Below are positions 38,383-48,025 of a DNA stretch of 64,000 bases, piece by piece. Position numbers and translations under genes: made by a program. Source of the stretch: Mycobacterium sp. DL440 (GTDB lineage: Bacteria > Actinomycetota > Actinomycetes > Mycobacteriales > Mycobacteriaceae); contig NZ_CP050191.1 in assembly GCF_011745145.1 (NCBI RefSeq), positions 5,408,373 to 5,472,372 on the forward strand, in the 5' to 3' direction. Under the pieces are notes generated by a model, which did no database searches, had not been told where the DNA came from, and saw nothing but the letters and a program-made list of their open reading frames with translations. Position 1 is the first letter of the stretch. Each line of letters begins with the position of its first letter.

Positions 38383-40986
38383 ATGAAGCTGGCGGGGCGG
38401 GAAGAAGAACTGGCGACGATCCGTCGCTGCCTTGGTGGGCCGGGAACCCACCACGGTGTGGTGATCGTCGGCAGTGCCGGCGTCGGGAAGACGCGGCTGG
38501 CCCGGGAGGCCCTCAGCCACGCCGCGGCATCCGGGCACCGGACCAGCTGGTTCGTCGGAACCGAATCCGCGCGGGCCATCCCGCTCGGGGCCTTCACCGG
38601 ATCGATCAGCCAGAGCATGTGCGACCCGTTGCCGGACGTGCGGCGCGTGATCGATTCCTTCGTCGACCAACAGCGCATGGGCAAGGTTGTCATCGGCATC
38701 GACGATGCCCACCTGCTCGACGCGCTGTCCGCGCACGTCGTCCACCAACTGGCGCAGACCCACGGGGTGCGGCTCGTCGTCACCGCACGTTCCGGGGGAC
38801 CGGAACCAGACGCGGTGACCGCCCTGTGGAAGGACAGCCTGCTCGACCGGATCGACCTCGAGCCGTTGTCCGCCGCGGCGGCCGCCACGCTGATCGAATT
38901 GGCGGTCGCCGGCCCGGTGGACAGCCGCAGTACGCGCCGGTTCTGGAAACTGACCGGAGGCAACGCGCTGTACCTGCTGCAGCTGGTCAAGGACCAGATC
39001 GCCGCCGGGCGGATGCGCAAATCCGCCGGGGTATGGATGTGGGACGGCGATGTGGCGGTGTCCCAGAGCATCACCGACATGGTCGGACGCCGCCTCGGTG
39101 AACTCGAACCCGGGATGGCGCTGGTGCTCGACACGCTTTCGCAGTGCGAACCGCTGAGCGTCGACGTCTTGGGTGACCTCGTGGAGCCCGCTGACCTGGA
39201 GGCAGCCGAGCAGATGCACCTGGTCAGGGTCGACCGCGCCGGGCGCGGACTGGTGGCGACCCTCGCGCATCCGCTGTACGGCGAATTGCGTAGGGCCACT
39301 GCCGGTGAGATGCACCTGTCGAGGATCCGGGGTCGGCTCGCGCGACTGCTGGAGTCGGAGGCCGACGCGGATATGCGGGCGACGGTCCGCCGGGCACTGT
39401 TGACGCTGCACTCCGACCTGCCACCGAATCCGGAGCTATATCTCACCGCAGCCCGCTGCGCCGCGGTCCTGCTCGATCCTGATGCCGCCGACCGATTCGC
39501 CGCTGCCGCAGCCGAATGCGGTGCACCGGAGGCCGCGCCGATGCGGGCCATGACGCTGATCCTGCTGAGCCGAGGTGAGGACGCTGAGGCAGTCCTGCGT
39601 GACATCAGCGCCGACGGACGTCCCGACAGCCACCACTGGGCGACTGTTCGGGCGGCCAACCTGGCGTGGATGCTGAGCCGGCCGCGCGATGCCGGCGAGA
39701 TCTTGGAGAAACTTTCCACCACAACCGAATCCGAAGAGCAGCGGATGGAACGCCTGGCCATGCAGGCTTGTGTCGACGCGGTACTCGGCCACTGTATGAG
39801 TGCGGAGGAAAACGCCAGGACCGCCCTGGATTCGGGCGGGCTCCCCGATCTGCACGCGATGATGGCCTCGATCGCGCTGATGATGGCATTTGGTGCGCTC
39901 GGACATGTCGACGAGATCAACGACGTCGCAGAGCAGGCCATCGAACGAGCCACCTCGTCGTTCGAATCCTCGCCCATGCGGTTCTGGCTCGGCGCGGTTC
40001 ACGGCCGTGCCTGCCGGCTGACCGGCGGTATCGACGACGTCACGGCCATGGCGGAGCGTCTGGACGAGTCGGCGCGTGACATGCCTGGTCTGGTGTATGC
40101 CAACCTCGCTCACCTGCTCGGCCACGCCGAACTGGTTCGCGCCGATCTCGGTGCCGCCGTCAAACACCTGCACGAGGCGTACGCCGGTGCCGAAACACAC
40201 GAAATTACAACGGGTTTGCGGGTTGCCAGCTGTTTTTCGCTGGCCGAGGCGCACGCCAAGCTCGGCCAAACCGCCGCTGCCGAGGAGGCGCTGGCGTGGG
40301 CCGAGCAGCGGGTGCCCGACGGTTACGTATTCATGAACACCGCGATGTCGGTAGCCACCGGGTGGACGCTGGCCGCCGGTGGTGCCCTGACCGATGCCAT
40401 CGATGTAGTGCGCAAAGCGGGTCGCGATGCCGCGCGATGCGAACAGCCGACGCATGAACTGCTGTGTCTGCAGACGGCCGCGCAGTGGGGCGACACCGCC
40501 GGTGCGGCACGCGCACGGGAACTCGCGGACACGCTCAAACTGCCGCTGGCCGAAACGGTGGCGCGTCATATCGAGGCGCTGGCAGTCGACGACGGCGCCG
40601 GATTACTCACTGCCGCCGAGGAATACCGGGCCCTTGGCGACCGAGCCACCGCTACCGACGCGATGGCACAGGCCGCGGTCGCGTTCGGCCACCACGGTCA
40701 GGGTAAGCGCAGTGCGTATGCGGCCGCGTTGGCGCAGGAGAGCGCCGATGAGTGCGGGGGGCTGTGCACCCCGGCGCTGCGCAACCCGGCCGGGCAACCG
40801 CTGACCGGCAGGCAGCGCGAGATCGTCGAACTCGTCGTCGCGGGGCTGACCAACAAGCAGATCGCCGAGCGGTTGGTGATGTCGGTGCGCAGTGTCGAAG
40901 GCCATCTGTACCGGGCCTGCCAGCGGGTGGGCGCCAGCTCACGCGAGCAACTCGCCGCGATCATCCGGCGTGGTCCGAAGGGGTAG
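38383..40986 (+). CDS. LuxR-family regulator with AAA/STAND ATPase domain (LAL type)
   Basis: An 867-residue LAL-type regulator. Walker A is Gly-Ser-Ala-Gly-Val-Gly-Lys-Thr (30-37), Walker B is Val-Val-Ile-Gly-Ile-Asp-Asp-Ala-His, followed by a long TPR-like helical region (about 330-780) and a C-terminal LuxR helix-turn-helix (about 805-860, Leu-Thr-Gly-Arg-Gln-Arg-Glu-Ile-Val-Glu to Val-Glu-Gly-His-Leu-Tyr-Arg). ATG at 38383 starts the domain. Such proteins sense small molecules through the TPR region and activate nearby genes. No ligand or target is evident; the next gene is an aldo/keto reductase. Confidence 0.92.
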   Translation: MKLAGREEELATIRRCLGGPGTHHGVVIVGSAGVGKTRLAREALSHAAASGHRTSWFVGTESARAIPLGAFTGSISQSMCDPLPDVRRVIDSFVDQQRMGKVVIGIDDAHLLDALSAHVVHQLAQTHGVRLVVTARSGGPEPDAVTALWKDSLLDRIDLEPLSAAAAATLIELAVAGPVDSRSTRRFWKLTGGNALYLLQLVKDQIAAGRMRKSAGVWMWDGDVAVSQSITDMVGRRLGELEPGMALVLDTLSQCEPLSVDVLGDLVEPADLEAAEQMHLVRVDRAGRGLVATLAHPLYGELRRATAGEMHLSRIRGRLARLLESEADADMRATVRRALLTLHSDLPPNPELYLTAARCAAVLLDPDAADRFAAAAAECGAPEAAPMRAMTLILLSRGEDAEAVLRDISADGRPDSHHWATVRAANLAWMLSRPRDAGEILEKLSTTTESEEQRMERLAMQACVDAVLGHCMSAEENARTALDSGGLPDLHAMMASIALMMAFGALGHVDEINDVAEQAIERATSSFESSPMRFWLGAVHGRACRLTGGIDDVTAMAERLDESARDMPGLVYANLAHLLGHAELVRADLGAAVKHLHEAYAGAETHEITTGLRVASCFSLAEAHAKLGQTAAAEEALAWAEQRVPDGYVFMNTAMSVATGWTLAAGGALTDAIDVVRKAGRDAARCEQPTHELLCLQTAAQWGDTAGAARARELADTLKLPLAETVARHIEALAVDDGAGLLTAAEEYRALGDRATATDAMAQAAVAFGHHGQGKRSAYAAALAQESADECGGLCTPALRNPAGQPLTGRQREIVELVVAGLTNKQIAERLVMSVRSVEGHLYRACQRVGASSREQLAAIIRRGPKG

Positions 40987-41158
40987 GTGGGGGGAACTGC
41001 CAGTACCTGTATCAGCAGGCACTTCCCGATCGGTGGGGCAGCTGCTTGGCTTGGTGGCGTGACCTCGAAACCTGATCTGATCGTTCCAATCTGGTTAGCC
41101 GACCGCGAGGCAGGTAATACCAATATTCCGAACAAGCTTGGAAAGCGATGGTCAAACC

Positions 41159-42043
41159 ATGAGTGTTCCCACTTTTACCCTGAACAACGGCGTGAACATG
41201 CCGGCCCTCGGCTTCGGCGTCTACCAAACTCCGCCGGATGAGACAACGGAGGCTGTCCGGGTCGCCTTGGAGACCGGCTACCGCCACATCGACACCGCCG
41301 CGGCCTACGGCAACGAGCGGGGGGTGGGTGAGGGGATCCGTCGCTTCGGACTGGACCGCGACGACGTCTTCATCGAGACCAAGGTGTGGATCACCGACTA
41401 CGGATACGACGCCACCCTTCATGCCTTCGACAAAGCGGCCGGAAAGCTGGGCATCGACACGATCGACCTGCTGATCCTGCACCAGGCGCTGCCGGGCGAG
41501 TTCGATCGGACCGTCGGTGCCTACAAGGCGCTGGTGAAGCTGTATGACGACGGCAGGGTACGCGCGATCGGTGTCTCCAACTTCATGCCCAACCACCTCG
41601 ATCTGCTGCTGGCCGAGACGGAGGTGGTGCCTGCGGTCAACCAGATCGAGCTACACCCCTACTTTCGGCAGTCTGACCTGCTCGACATCGACGATCAGCT
41701 CGGCATCCTCAACCAGGCCTGGTCGCCGATCGGCGGCATCACGTTCTACCGGGATGGCTCCCACGGCTCCACCCTGCAGGATCCGGTGATAGGGGAAATC
41801 GCGACCGCACATGGCAAGTCGCCGGCGCAGGTGATGTTGCGCTGGCATCTGCAGCAGGGTCGCCAGGCGATCCCGAAATCGGTGACGCCGTCGCGGATTC
41901 AAGAGAACTTCGACATTTTCGACTTCGAACTCACCGCCGACCAACTCGCCGTGATCGATGCGCTGGACACCGGTGTGCGCGGAGGACCGGAGCCTGAGGA
42001 CATCACCCGTGAGAAGTATGGGATGGAAATTCCGGAATCCTGA
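41159..42043 (+). CDS. Aldo/keto reductase
   Basis: A 294-residue AKR5-like enzyme with the family tetrad Asp45, Tyr50, Lys75 and His108 all visible, the Gly-Tyr-Arg-His-Ile-Asp-Thr-Ala segment, and the NADPH site Ile-Pro-Lys-Ser-Val-Thr-Pro-Ser-Arg-Ile. It should reduce small carbonyls with NADPH. I use the ATG at 41159, since the domain begins at once. It lies 172 bp after the LuxR-type gene, which may regulate it, and is convergent with the ankyrin gene (9 bp). Confidence 0.92.
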   Translation: MSVPTFTLNNGVNMPALGFGVYQTPPDETTEAVRVALETGYRHIDTAAAYGNERGVGEGIRRFGLDRDDVFIETKVWITDYGYDATLHAFDKAAGKLGIDTIDLLILHQALPGEFDRTVGAYKALVKLYDDGRVRAIGVSNFMPNHLDLLLAETEVVPAVNQIELHPYFRQSDLLDIDDQLGILNQAWSPIGGITFYRDGSHGSTLQDPVIGEIATAHGKSPAQVMLRWHLQQGRQAIPKSVTPSRIQENFDIFDFELTADQLAVIDALDTGVRGGPEPEDITREKYGMEIPES

Positions 42044-42052
42044 GGCGGGTGG

Positions 42053-43189
42053 TCACCCACGTAGGAGTTCGGCGGCCTCGGTCTGGTAGGCATGCTCGGC
42101 CCAATCCAGTGGGGTGGAGCCGAATATCCGGTCGGTGATGGTGGCATCTGCCCCGGCATCGAGGAGCCGTCGAATCAGCGCGAGGTCGCCGGACCACGCG
42201 GCCTGGTGCAGGGCCGTCGCGCCTTCGTCATCGAAGGCATTCGGATCGTCCGGGAGAACCGGAACGACCACATCCACTCCGGATACGTCGATTCCGTGCC
42301 GGGCCAACAGGTCGAGCCGGTCGGTGAACCCGTGCTCGGCAGCCCAGCTGACCTGGCGCCGCCACATCTCGGCACGGGTTTCCATCGCCTCGCCGAGACG
42401 CGCCTCCCACGGGCTCGGTCCGGCATCGGCCAGGCCGTGGGCGAACAACAGTTCCAGGTGGGCATCGTCGGCGCGGAACATCCGGTTGTACAGCGTCTGC
42501 TGGTCGGCCGGATGTGCGCCGCTCGCCAACAGCAAGGTGGCCAGCTCGGGGGCGAACGGATGCCGGGGCTGACGGCGCGGCCCCTGTTCCCCCTCGCCGA
42601 ACACACCGGTCAGCACCGTGAACGGCGTCGACATCCCGCACCACAGGTACCCGGCATTCGGATCGGCGCCGGCGTCGAGCAGCAGTGCCGCGGTGGCGAC
42701 GACGTCGCCGGCCGTGCGGCCCAACGGAACCCGCGAATAGCACAGGTACGTCAGCGGCACCCAGCCGAACGGTCCACCCCCGGTCTTCGCGAGTGCGGCC
42801 CGGTTCCCGAGATGGCGCGCCAGTGCCGCCGAATCCGCGGCCGACGCTGCGGCCCAGATGTGCTCGTCGACCAGATCCGGGTCGGTGCTGAGCAGCTCCG
42901 CGGCGGCCTGCCACCGGGGCGGAGCGTCGGTTTCGTTGTAACGCAACGATGCCCATGAACAGAACCGGTCGGCGGCGTTGAGGGCGTTCTCGTCGAGCGC
43001 ACCGGGGTCGACGCCGAGCTCAGCGGTGTCGCGAAGATAATGCACGAGCCTGGGCCAGCTGCTGAAACCGTACGATTGGGCAACAGCCAATTGGGCTTCG
43101 TGCAGCGGCGCGCGATTCGCGCGTTGCAGCGCGCGGGCTTCACCGCGGAGGTGGTCGATCGAGGGATTGCTCGGCAGACGGCTGGCCAT
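42053..43189 (-). CDS. Ankyrin-repeat protein
   Basis: A 378-residue cytoplasmic protein without signal peptide. Ankyrin repeats are clearest near the C-terminus (Asp-Asp-Glu-Gly-Ala-Thr-Ala-Leu-His-Gln-Ala-Ala-Trp-Ser-Gly-Asp, then Ile-Arg-Arg-Leu-Leu-Asp-Ala-Gly-Ala-Asp) and in the middle (Leu-Leu-Leu-Asp-Ala-Gly-Ala-Asp-Pro-Asn). They are degenerate elsewhere. The ATG has an excellent GAGAGGAGG site upstream. Binding partner and role are unknown. Confidence 0.88.
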   Translation of the reverse strand: MASRLPSNPSIDHLRGEARALQRANRAPLHEAQLAVAQSYGFSSWPRLVHYLRDTAELGVDPGALDENALNAADRFCSWASLRYNETDAPPRWQAAAELLSTDPDLVDEHIWAAASAADSAALARHLGNRAALAKTGGGPFGWVPLTYLCYSRVPLGRTAGDVVATAALLLDAGADPNAGYLWCGMSTPFTVLTGVFGEGEQGPRRQPRHPFAPELATLLLASGAHPADQQTLYNRMFRADDAHLELLFAHGLADAGPSPWEARLGEAMETRAEMWRRQVSWAAEHGFTDRLDLLARHGIDVSGVDVVVPVLPDDPNAFDDEGATALHQAAWSGDLALIRRLLDAGADATITDRIFGSTPLDWAEHAYQTEAAELLRG

Positions 43190-43287
43190 GACGGCCTCCT
43201 CTCAAGGGCCCGCGTCCGCGAATCGGGCTGAGAAGAGGTCAGTCACAAGGCAACTCAATGTGCAGGGAGGCTTGGCCTCTTCGAGCG

Positions 43288-43317
43288 GACGTCGGGCGTT
43301 CCTGCACGCCCGACGTC
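43288..43317 (-). terminator. Terminator hairpin after ilvD
   Basis: A perfect 12-bp stem (43288-43299 with 43306-43317) and 6-nt loop lies about 24 bp beyond the ilvD stop and before the ankyrin gene, on the same strand. No U-tract is present. Confidence 0.75.
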
Positions 43318-43340
43318 ACGCTACCACTGCAGGGGAATCC

Positions 43341-45044
43341 CTAGTTGCAGACGGCGCCGACCGCGGCCGACTGGACCAGCTTGGTGTACTTGGCCAGCAC
43401 GCCGGTCTTGTACTGCGGCGGCAGCGGCTCGAAACCGGCCTTGCGGGCCTCGAACTCAGCCTCGTCGACCAGGATGTCGAGCGTGCCGTTGGCGACATCG
43501 AGCCGGATCCGGTCACCATCGTTGACGAACGCGATCGGCCCACCGTCGACGGCTTCGGGGGCGATGTGCCCGACGCACAGGCCCGTCGTCCCACCGGAGA
43601 ACCGGCCGTCGGTCATCAGCAGCACGTCCTTGCCCAGCCCAGCGCCCTTGATGGCACCGGTGATGGCCAGCATCTCGCGCATACCCGGGCCGCCCTTGGG
43701 GCCCTCGTAGCGGATGACCACGACGTCACCGTGCGTGATGGTGCCGTCCTCCAGCGCGTCCAGGGCGGCCCGCTCGCGCTCGAAAACCCGTGCGGTGCCC
43801 TCGAAGACGTCGGAATCGAAGCCCGCCGACTTCACCACGGCGCCCTCGGGAGCCAGTGACCCGTGCAGGATCGTGATGCCGCCGGTGGGATGGATCGGGT
43901 TGCTCATCGCGCGCAGCACCTTGCCGTCGGGGTCCGGCGGCGCGATGTGGGCGAGGTTCTCGGCCATGGTCTTACCGGTGACGGTCAGGCAATCACCGTG
44001 CAGCAGACCGGCATCCAACAGCGCGCGCATGACCACCGGCACGCCGCCGATCTCGTCGACGTCCTTCATCACGTGGCGGCCGAACGGCTTCACGTCAGCC
44101 AGGTGCGGAACCTTGTTGCCGATGCGGGTGAAGTCGGCCAGGGTCAGCTCGATCTCGGCCTCCCGGGCGATCGCGAGCAGGTGCAGCACGGCGTTGGTGG
44201 ACCCGCCGAACGCCATCACGACTGCGATGGCGTTCTCGAAGGCTTCCTTGGTCAGGATGTCGCGGGCGGTGATGCCGCGACGCAGCATCTCGACGACGGC
44301 CTCGCCGGACTTGCGGGCGAACTCGCCGCGCCGCTTGTCCACGGCAACCGGAGATGCGCTGCCCGGCAACGACATTCCGAGTGCCTCGGCCGCCGACGCC
44401 ATGGTGTTGGCGGTGTACATACCACCGCATGCACCCTCACCCGGACAGATCGCACGCTCGATGATGTCGACGTCCTCACGGGACATCAGCCCACGAGCAC
44501 ACGCACCGATCGCCTCGAAGGCGTCGATGATGGTGACTTCTTTCTCGGTGCCGTCGGTGAGCTTGGCGACACCCGGCATGATCGAACCGTTGTAGAAGAA
44601 GACGCTTGCCAGGTCCAGGCGGGCCGCGGCCATCAGCATGCCGGGGATCGACTTGTCGCACCCCGCCAGCAGCACGCTGCCGTCCAGGCGCTCGGCCTGC
44701 ATCACGGTCTCGACACTGTCGGCGATCACCTCACGGCTGACCAACGAGAAGTGCATGCCTTCATGGCCCATCGAGATGCCGTCGGACACCGAGATGGTGC
44801 CGAACTCCAGCGGGTAGCCCCCGGCTTCGCGCACACCGTCCTTGACGTCCTGGGCGAGCCGCTGCAGCGACATGTTGCACGGGGTGATCTCGTTCCATGA
44901 CGACCCGACGCCGATCTGCGGCTTGACCCAGTCGTCGTCGCCCATCCCTACCGCGCGGAGCATTCCGCGGGCTGCGGCCTTCTCCAGGCCGTCGGTGACG
45001 TCGCGGCTGCGGGGCTTGATATCGGGCTGGTCGGAGGAAGACAT
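43341..45044 (-). CDS. ilvD: Dihydroxy-acid dehydratase IlvD
   Basis: The 567-residue enzyme matches IlvD throughout: Gly-Met-Gly-Asp-Asp-Asp, the Fe-S cysteine segments Ala-Gly-Cys-Asp-Lys-Ser-Ile-Pro-Gly and [12 protein letters not shown], and the C-terminal [10 protein letters not shown]. It converts 2,3-dihydroxy-isovalerate and -methylvalerate to 2-keto acids in valine and isoleucine synthesis. Position equals Rv0189c. CATACT lies 7 nt before the ATG and no clear Shine-Dalgarno is seen, so the transcript may be leaderless. Confidence 0.97.
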   Translation of the reverse strand: MSSSDQPDIKPRSRDVTDGLEKAAARGMLRAVGMGDDDWVKPQIGVGSSWNEITPCNMSLQRLAQDVKDGVREAGGYPLEFGTISVSDGISMGHEGMHFSLVSREVIADSVETVMQAERLDGSVLLAGCDKSIPGMLMAAARLDLASVFFYNGSIMPGVAKLTDGTEKEVTIIDAFEAIGACARGLMSREDVDIIERAICPGEGACGGMYTANTMASAAEALGMSLPGSASPVAVDKRRGEFARKSGEAVVEMLRRGITARDILTKEAFENAIAVVMAFGGSTNAVLHLLAIAREAEIELTLADFTRIGNKVPHLADVKPFGRHVMKDVDEIGGVPVVMRALLDAGLLHGDCLTVTGKTMAENLAHIAPPDPDGKVLRAMSNPIHPTGGITILHGSLAPEGAVVKSAGFDSDVFEGTARVFERERAALDALEDGTITHGDVVVIRYEGPKGGPGMREMLAITGAIKGAGLGKDVLLMTDGRFSGGTTGLCVGHIAPEAVDGGPIAFVNDGDRIRLDVANGTLDILVDEAEFEARKAGFEPLPPQYKTGVLAKYTKLVQSAAVGAVCN

Positions 45045-45108
45045 GCAGCCAAGTATGCCCCCGGTTAGTTAGCCACCCAAATTCTTTGCGACGCCCAAGC
45101 ATCGCAGG

Positions 45109-45534
45109 TCAGCCAGTCCACTCCGTGGACTTGGTGGTCAGGTCGAGCCCGATGAGGAACCCGATCACGGTGCACACGATCGACAGCAAGGGCCACACCC
45201 ACAACCAGCGGCGGGTGAAGAAGACCGTGACGACGCTGCCGGCGAATCCGGCGATCAGACCGCCGCCGATCCAGCCGAACGTCGTCGGATATACCAGATC
45301 GTCGTACGGGGTCGGGCCGCACGTCGCGTGGCAGGTGTCGGTCGACATCCCGAAGAACAACGACAGCCACGCAGCGGCAGCGGCACCGAGCACAGCCACG
45401 ATCCACAGCGCGACCGTAAGGATGACGCTGACCACTGTGACCGTGGTGCCGATCGCGGAGGGTCGACCCGCATTCGGCGGCGCGGGATACGCCGGTGGCC
45501 CGCCGTACGGACCAGGCCAGGGAGGCTGTGACAT
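45109..45534 (-). CDS. Small membrane protein with proline-rich N-terminus
   Basis: A 141-residue protein of unknown function: Pro/Gly-rich cytoplasmic N-terminus (1-25), a helix (about 30-53), a loop with two cysteines (Asp-Thr-Cys-His-Ala-Thr-Cys) and two more helices ending Trp-Thr-Gly. TACGCT (45542-45547) is 7 nt before the ATG, a leaderless pattern. It is divergent from ricR, and the two promoter regions lie close together. Confidence 0.75.
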   Translation of the reverse strand: MSQPPWPGPYGGPPAYPAPPNAGRPSAIGTTVTVVSVILTVALWIVAVLGAAAAAWLSLFFGMSTDTCHATCGPTPYDDLVYPTTFGWIGGGLIAGFAGSVVTVFFTRRWLWVWPLLSIVCTVIGFLIGLDLTTKSTEWTG

Positions 45535-45601
45535 CGAGCTCAGCGTATCGGCCCGGCGGCAATCTGTTCCGCGTCATGTCTCCCGGCCAAATGGATATGG
45601 A

Positions 45602-45626
45602 TACCCCGGTGGGGTACCGGTATGAT
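45602..45626 (+). promoter_or_regulatory. RicR operator and leaderless promoter of ricR
   Basis: TACCCC-GGT-GGGGTA (45602-45616) is a 15-bp inverted repeat of the RicR/CsoR operator type. It ends 4 bp before TATGAT (45621-45626), which is 6 nt from the ricR ATG. Binding there would block transcription, consistent with the known copper-relieved autorepression of ricR. Confidence 0.8.
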
Positions 45627-45632
45627 GAGGTC

Positions 45633-45938
45633 ATGGACGTGGCTGACAACCCGGGCGCACATGGTTACTCGGCGCAGAAGGAGAACTACGCCAAACGGCT
45701 GCGCCGGATCGAAGGTCAGGTCCGGGGCATCGCCAAGATGATCGACGAGGACAAGTACTGCATCGACGTGCTCACCCAGATCAGTGCCGTCAACAGCGCT
45801 CTGCAATCCGTGGCGCTCGGTCTGCTCGACGAGCACCTCGGACATTGTGTGACGCAGGCGGTCTCCGAAGGCGGAGACGAGGCGGAGGCCAAGCTGGCCG
45901 AGGCATCGGCTGCCATCGCCCGCCTGGTCCGCTCCTGA
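45633..45938 (+). CDS. ricR: Copper-sensing repressor RicR (CsoR family)
   Basis: A 101-residue CsoR-family protein. Cys43, His68 and Cys72 have the exact spacing of the CsoR copper ligands, and Arg-Arg-Ile-Glu-Gly-Gln-Val-Arg-Gly is the family DNA-contact helix. Place beside ilvD equals Rv0190 (RicR), which represses the copper regulon (mymT, lpqS, mmcO and others) and itself until Cu(I) binds. The operator overlaps its promoter. A 75-codon membrane gene follows after 2 bp. Confidence 0.94.
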   Translation: MDVADNPGAHGYSAQKENYAKRLRRIEGQVRGIAKMIDEDKYCIDVLTQISAVNSALQSVALGLLDEHLGHCVTQAVSEGGDEAEAKLAEASAAIARLVRS

Positions 45939-45940
45939 CC

Positions 45941-46168
45941 ATGTTGATCCTCAAGCTCGCACTCGTCGCGTTCCTCGTGGCGGCGGTGGCGTTCATCGTC
46001 GTCACAGGCATCCGGCGGTGGCGTAAGGACCCGGGCCTGGTCGACCTGAGCGACGCGTACGCGGCGCGATATGGAGTGCCGATGGCGGGCAACTGGACCC
46101 CGCCGGTCGAGGACAACGTCCAGATCGTGGCCGAGGAGCCGTTCGGCGACAACCAGGAACCGCGCTAG
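45941..46168 (+). CDS. Small single-helix membrane protein downstream of ricR
   Basis: A 75-residue protein with an N-terminal membrane helix (about 3-22), a basic stop (Arg-Arg-Trp-Arg-Lys) and an acidic soluble tail. ATG at 45941 is 2 bp after the ricR stop, so it is cotranscribed and possibly coupled. I do not recognise a family. A link to copper is suggested only by the shared transcript. Confidence 0.65.
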   Translation: MLILKLALVAFLVAAVAFIVVTGIRRWRKDPGLVDLSDAYAARYGVPMAGNWTPPVEDNVQIVAEEPFGDNQEPR

Positions 46169-46464
46169 CCGCCCAGCGCCTGCTCGATCCGTTCGACCTT
46201 CGCAGTGAGCTGCCCGGTGTATCCGGGCCGGATGTCGGCCTTCAACACCAAACTGACTCGCGGGGACACCGCCGCGACGACCTCCACGGCCTGTTTCACC
46301 ACGGCCATCACCTCGTCCCATTCACCTTCGACGTTCGTGAACATGGCGTTGGTCTCGTTGGGCAGGCCTGAGGCCCGTACCACCCGCACGGCCTCGGCCA
46401 CCGCGGCGCTGACACTTCCGGTTTCATCCCCGCCCGCGGGGCTGATGCTGAACGCGACAATCAC
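46165..46464 (-). CDS. Thiamine-binding (UPF0045/MTH1187-YkoF-type) protein
   Basis: A 99-residue ferredoxin-like protein with the family signature Ile-Val-Ala-Phe-Ser-Ile-Ser-Pro, the segment [14 protein letters not shown] and Val-Leu-Lys-Ala-Asp-Ile-Arg-Pro-Gly. Members of this family bind hydroxymethylpyrimidine or thiamine. Its last codons overlap the end of the convergent small membrane gene by 4 bp. Confidence 0.85.
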   Translation of the reverse strand: MIVAFSISPAGGDETGSVSAAVAEAVRVVRASGLPNETNAMFTNVEGEWDEVMAVVKQAVEVVAAVSPRVSLVLKADIRPGYTGQLTAKVERIEQALGG

Positions 46465-46480
46465 AGTGTCGATTGTGCGC

Positions 46481-46542
46481 CCGCGTTCGTAACGCTGTGG
46501 CGGCCAGAGTGCCGAAATCCCGCCATGGCGCTACGAACGCGG
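46481..46542. repeat. Long inverted repeat between divergent genes
   Basis: Arms 46483-46503 and 46520-46540 match at 18 of 21 positions, and the outermost CC/GG pairs extend them. It lies between the divergent thiamine-binding and MFS genes, so it is not an ordinary terminator of either. Confidence 0.6.
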
Positions 46543-46635
46543 CGGCCGGACCCGTTGGGCACTGCAACCATCGCGCATCCTCTCGGGTCGGCAACCACGC
46601 CCGGCAACGTTATGGCACTACCGTGACATTCCAGC

Positions 46636-47883
46636 ATGACCTTCAGCGTCACCGGCGAATCGCTGCCCGCCCACACCAGCCCATGGACACCGCGGGTTGC
46701 CACGCAACTCGCCATCCTCGCGGCGGCGGCGTTCATCTACGTCACCGCCGAGATGCTCCCGGTTGGTGCGCTGCCGGCGATCGCCACCGATCTCCAGGTC
46801 AGTGAGGGCCTGGTCGCCACGCTGATGGCCAGCTACGCGCTGGTCGCCGCGCTGACCACGGTCGCCCTGGTGCGCCTGACGGCCCGTTGGCCGCGACGAC
46901 GGACCCTGGTCGCCACGCTGGTCTGCCTGACGGTCTCACAGGTGATCTCGGCGCTCGCACCCAACTTCGCGGTGCTGGCCGGCGGCCGGGTGCTGTGCGC
47001 GCTGGCACATGGGCTGATGTGGTCGGTGATCGCGCCGATCGGTGCCCGGTTGGTCCCGGCCAGCCACGCCGGCAGGGCGACCGCCGCGGTCTACGTGGGT
47101 ACGGGCCTGGCCCTGGTCGTGGGTAATCCGCTGTCCGCGGCGCTCAGCGAGGTGTGGGGCTGGCGGCCTGCGGTGGCGGTGATCGCCGTGACCGCTGCGG
47201 TGGTGGCCTTGGCCGCGTGGACGATGCTTCCGCCGCTCGCGCCCGCGTCGGCCGCCGCACAGGCGCCCGGGGCGCCGCGCAGCCACCGGCGCAACCGTCG
47301 TCTGCTCGCCCTGTCGATACTCACGCTGATCGGTGTCACGGGCCATTTCATCGCGTTCACCTTCATCGTGGTGATCATCCGGGACGTCGTCGGGATACAC
47401 GGCCCGCACCTGGCCTGGCTGCTGGCCGGTTTCGGCATTGCCGGTCTGGCTGGGATGGCTGCCATGGCCCGGCCCCTGGACCTGTGGCCGAAGGCCTCGG
47501 TGGTGGGCTGTCTGGCCGCACTGGCTGCTGCGCTGCTGACCTTGTCGGTCCTGGCCCTCGAAACGTGGTCCGGGCCGGCCGTGGTGTCGCTCGGTGCGGG
47601 CGCGGTGGTGGTCTGGGGCGCGGCGTCCACGGCTTTGCCGCCGATGCTTCAGGCCTCGGCAATGCGCACCGCCCCGGACGATCCCGACGGCGCCTCCGGC
47701 CGGTACGTCGCGGCCTTCCAGGTCGGCATCATGGGCGGTGCGCTGATCGGTGGCGGCCTCTACGACCACGGCGGCGCGGCCCCGACCGTCGGCGCCGCCG
47801 CTGCCCTGATCATCGTCGCGATGACTGGCGTCACGTTGTCTCGCGGCGTGTTCACAGTTTCCTGCGTGGCCTGCGAGAAGTAA
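46636..47883 (+). CDS. MFS transporter (Rv0191-like, DHA1 family)
   Basis: A 415-residue protein with twelve predicted helices and the DHA1 sugar- or drug-efflux pattern: Thr-Ala-Glu-Met-Leu-Pro-Val-Gly-Ala-Leu in helix 1, and the A-loop segment Leu-Thr-Ala-Arg-Trp-Pro-Arg-Arg-Arg. Rv0191 has been linked to chloramphenicol efflux as I recall; substrates here are unknown. No Shine-Dalgarno is clear before the ATG; TACCGT lies 11 nt upstream. It is divergent from the thiamine-binding gene. Confidence 0.9.
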   Translation: MTFSVTGESLPAHTSPWTPRVATQLAILAAAAFIYVTAEMLPVGALPAIATDLQVSEGLVATLMASYALVAALTTVALVRLTARWPRRRTLVATLVCLTVSQVISALAPNFAVLAGGRVLCALAHGLMWSVIAPIGARLVPASHAGRATAAVYVGTGLALVVGNPLSAALSEVWGWRPAVAVIAVTAAVVALAAWTMLPPLAPASAAAQAPGAPRSHRRNRRLLALSILTLIGVTGHFIAFTFIVVIIRDVVGIHGPHLAWLLAGFGIAGLAGMAAMARPLDLWPKASVVGCLAALAAALLTLSVLALETWSGPAVVSLGAGAVVVWGAASTALPPMLQASAMRTAPDDPDGASGRYVAAFQVGIMGGALIGGGLYDHGGAAPTVGAAAALIIVAMTGVTLSRGVFTVSCVACEK

Positions 47884-48025
47884 CGCAACGAGGCTCACAG
47901 TCGATAAAGACCGCAGTTCAGCGCCGTGGAACCGGTCGCTGTCGGGGAATGACGGCTTCTCGCGGCAGTAGCTGGTCGTCGCGCTGTGAGACACTGGAGC
48001 AAGTTGTGCTGTCTGGAGGTTACTT

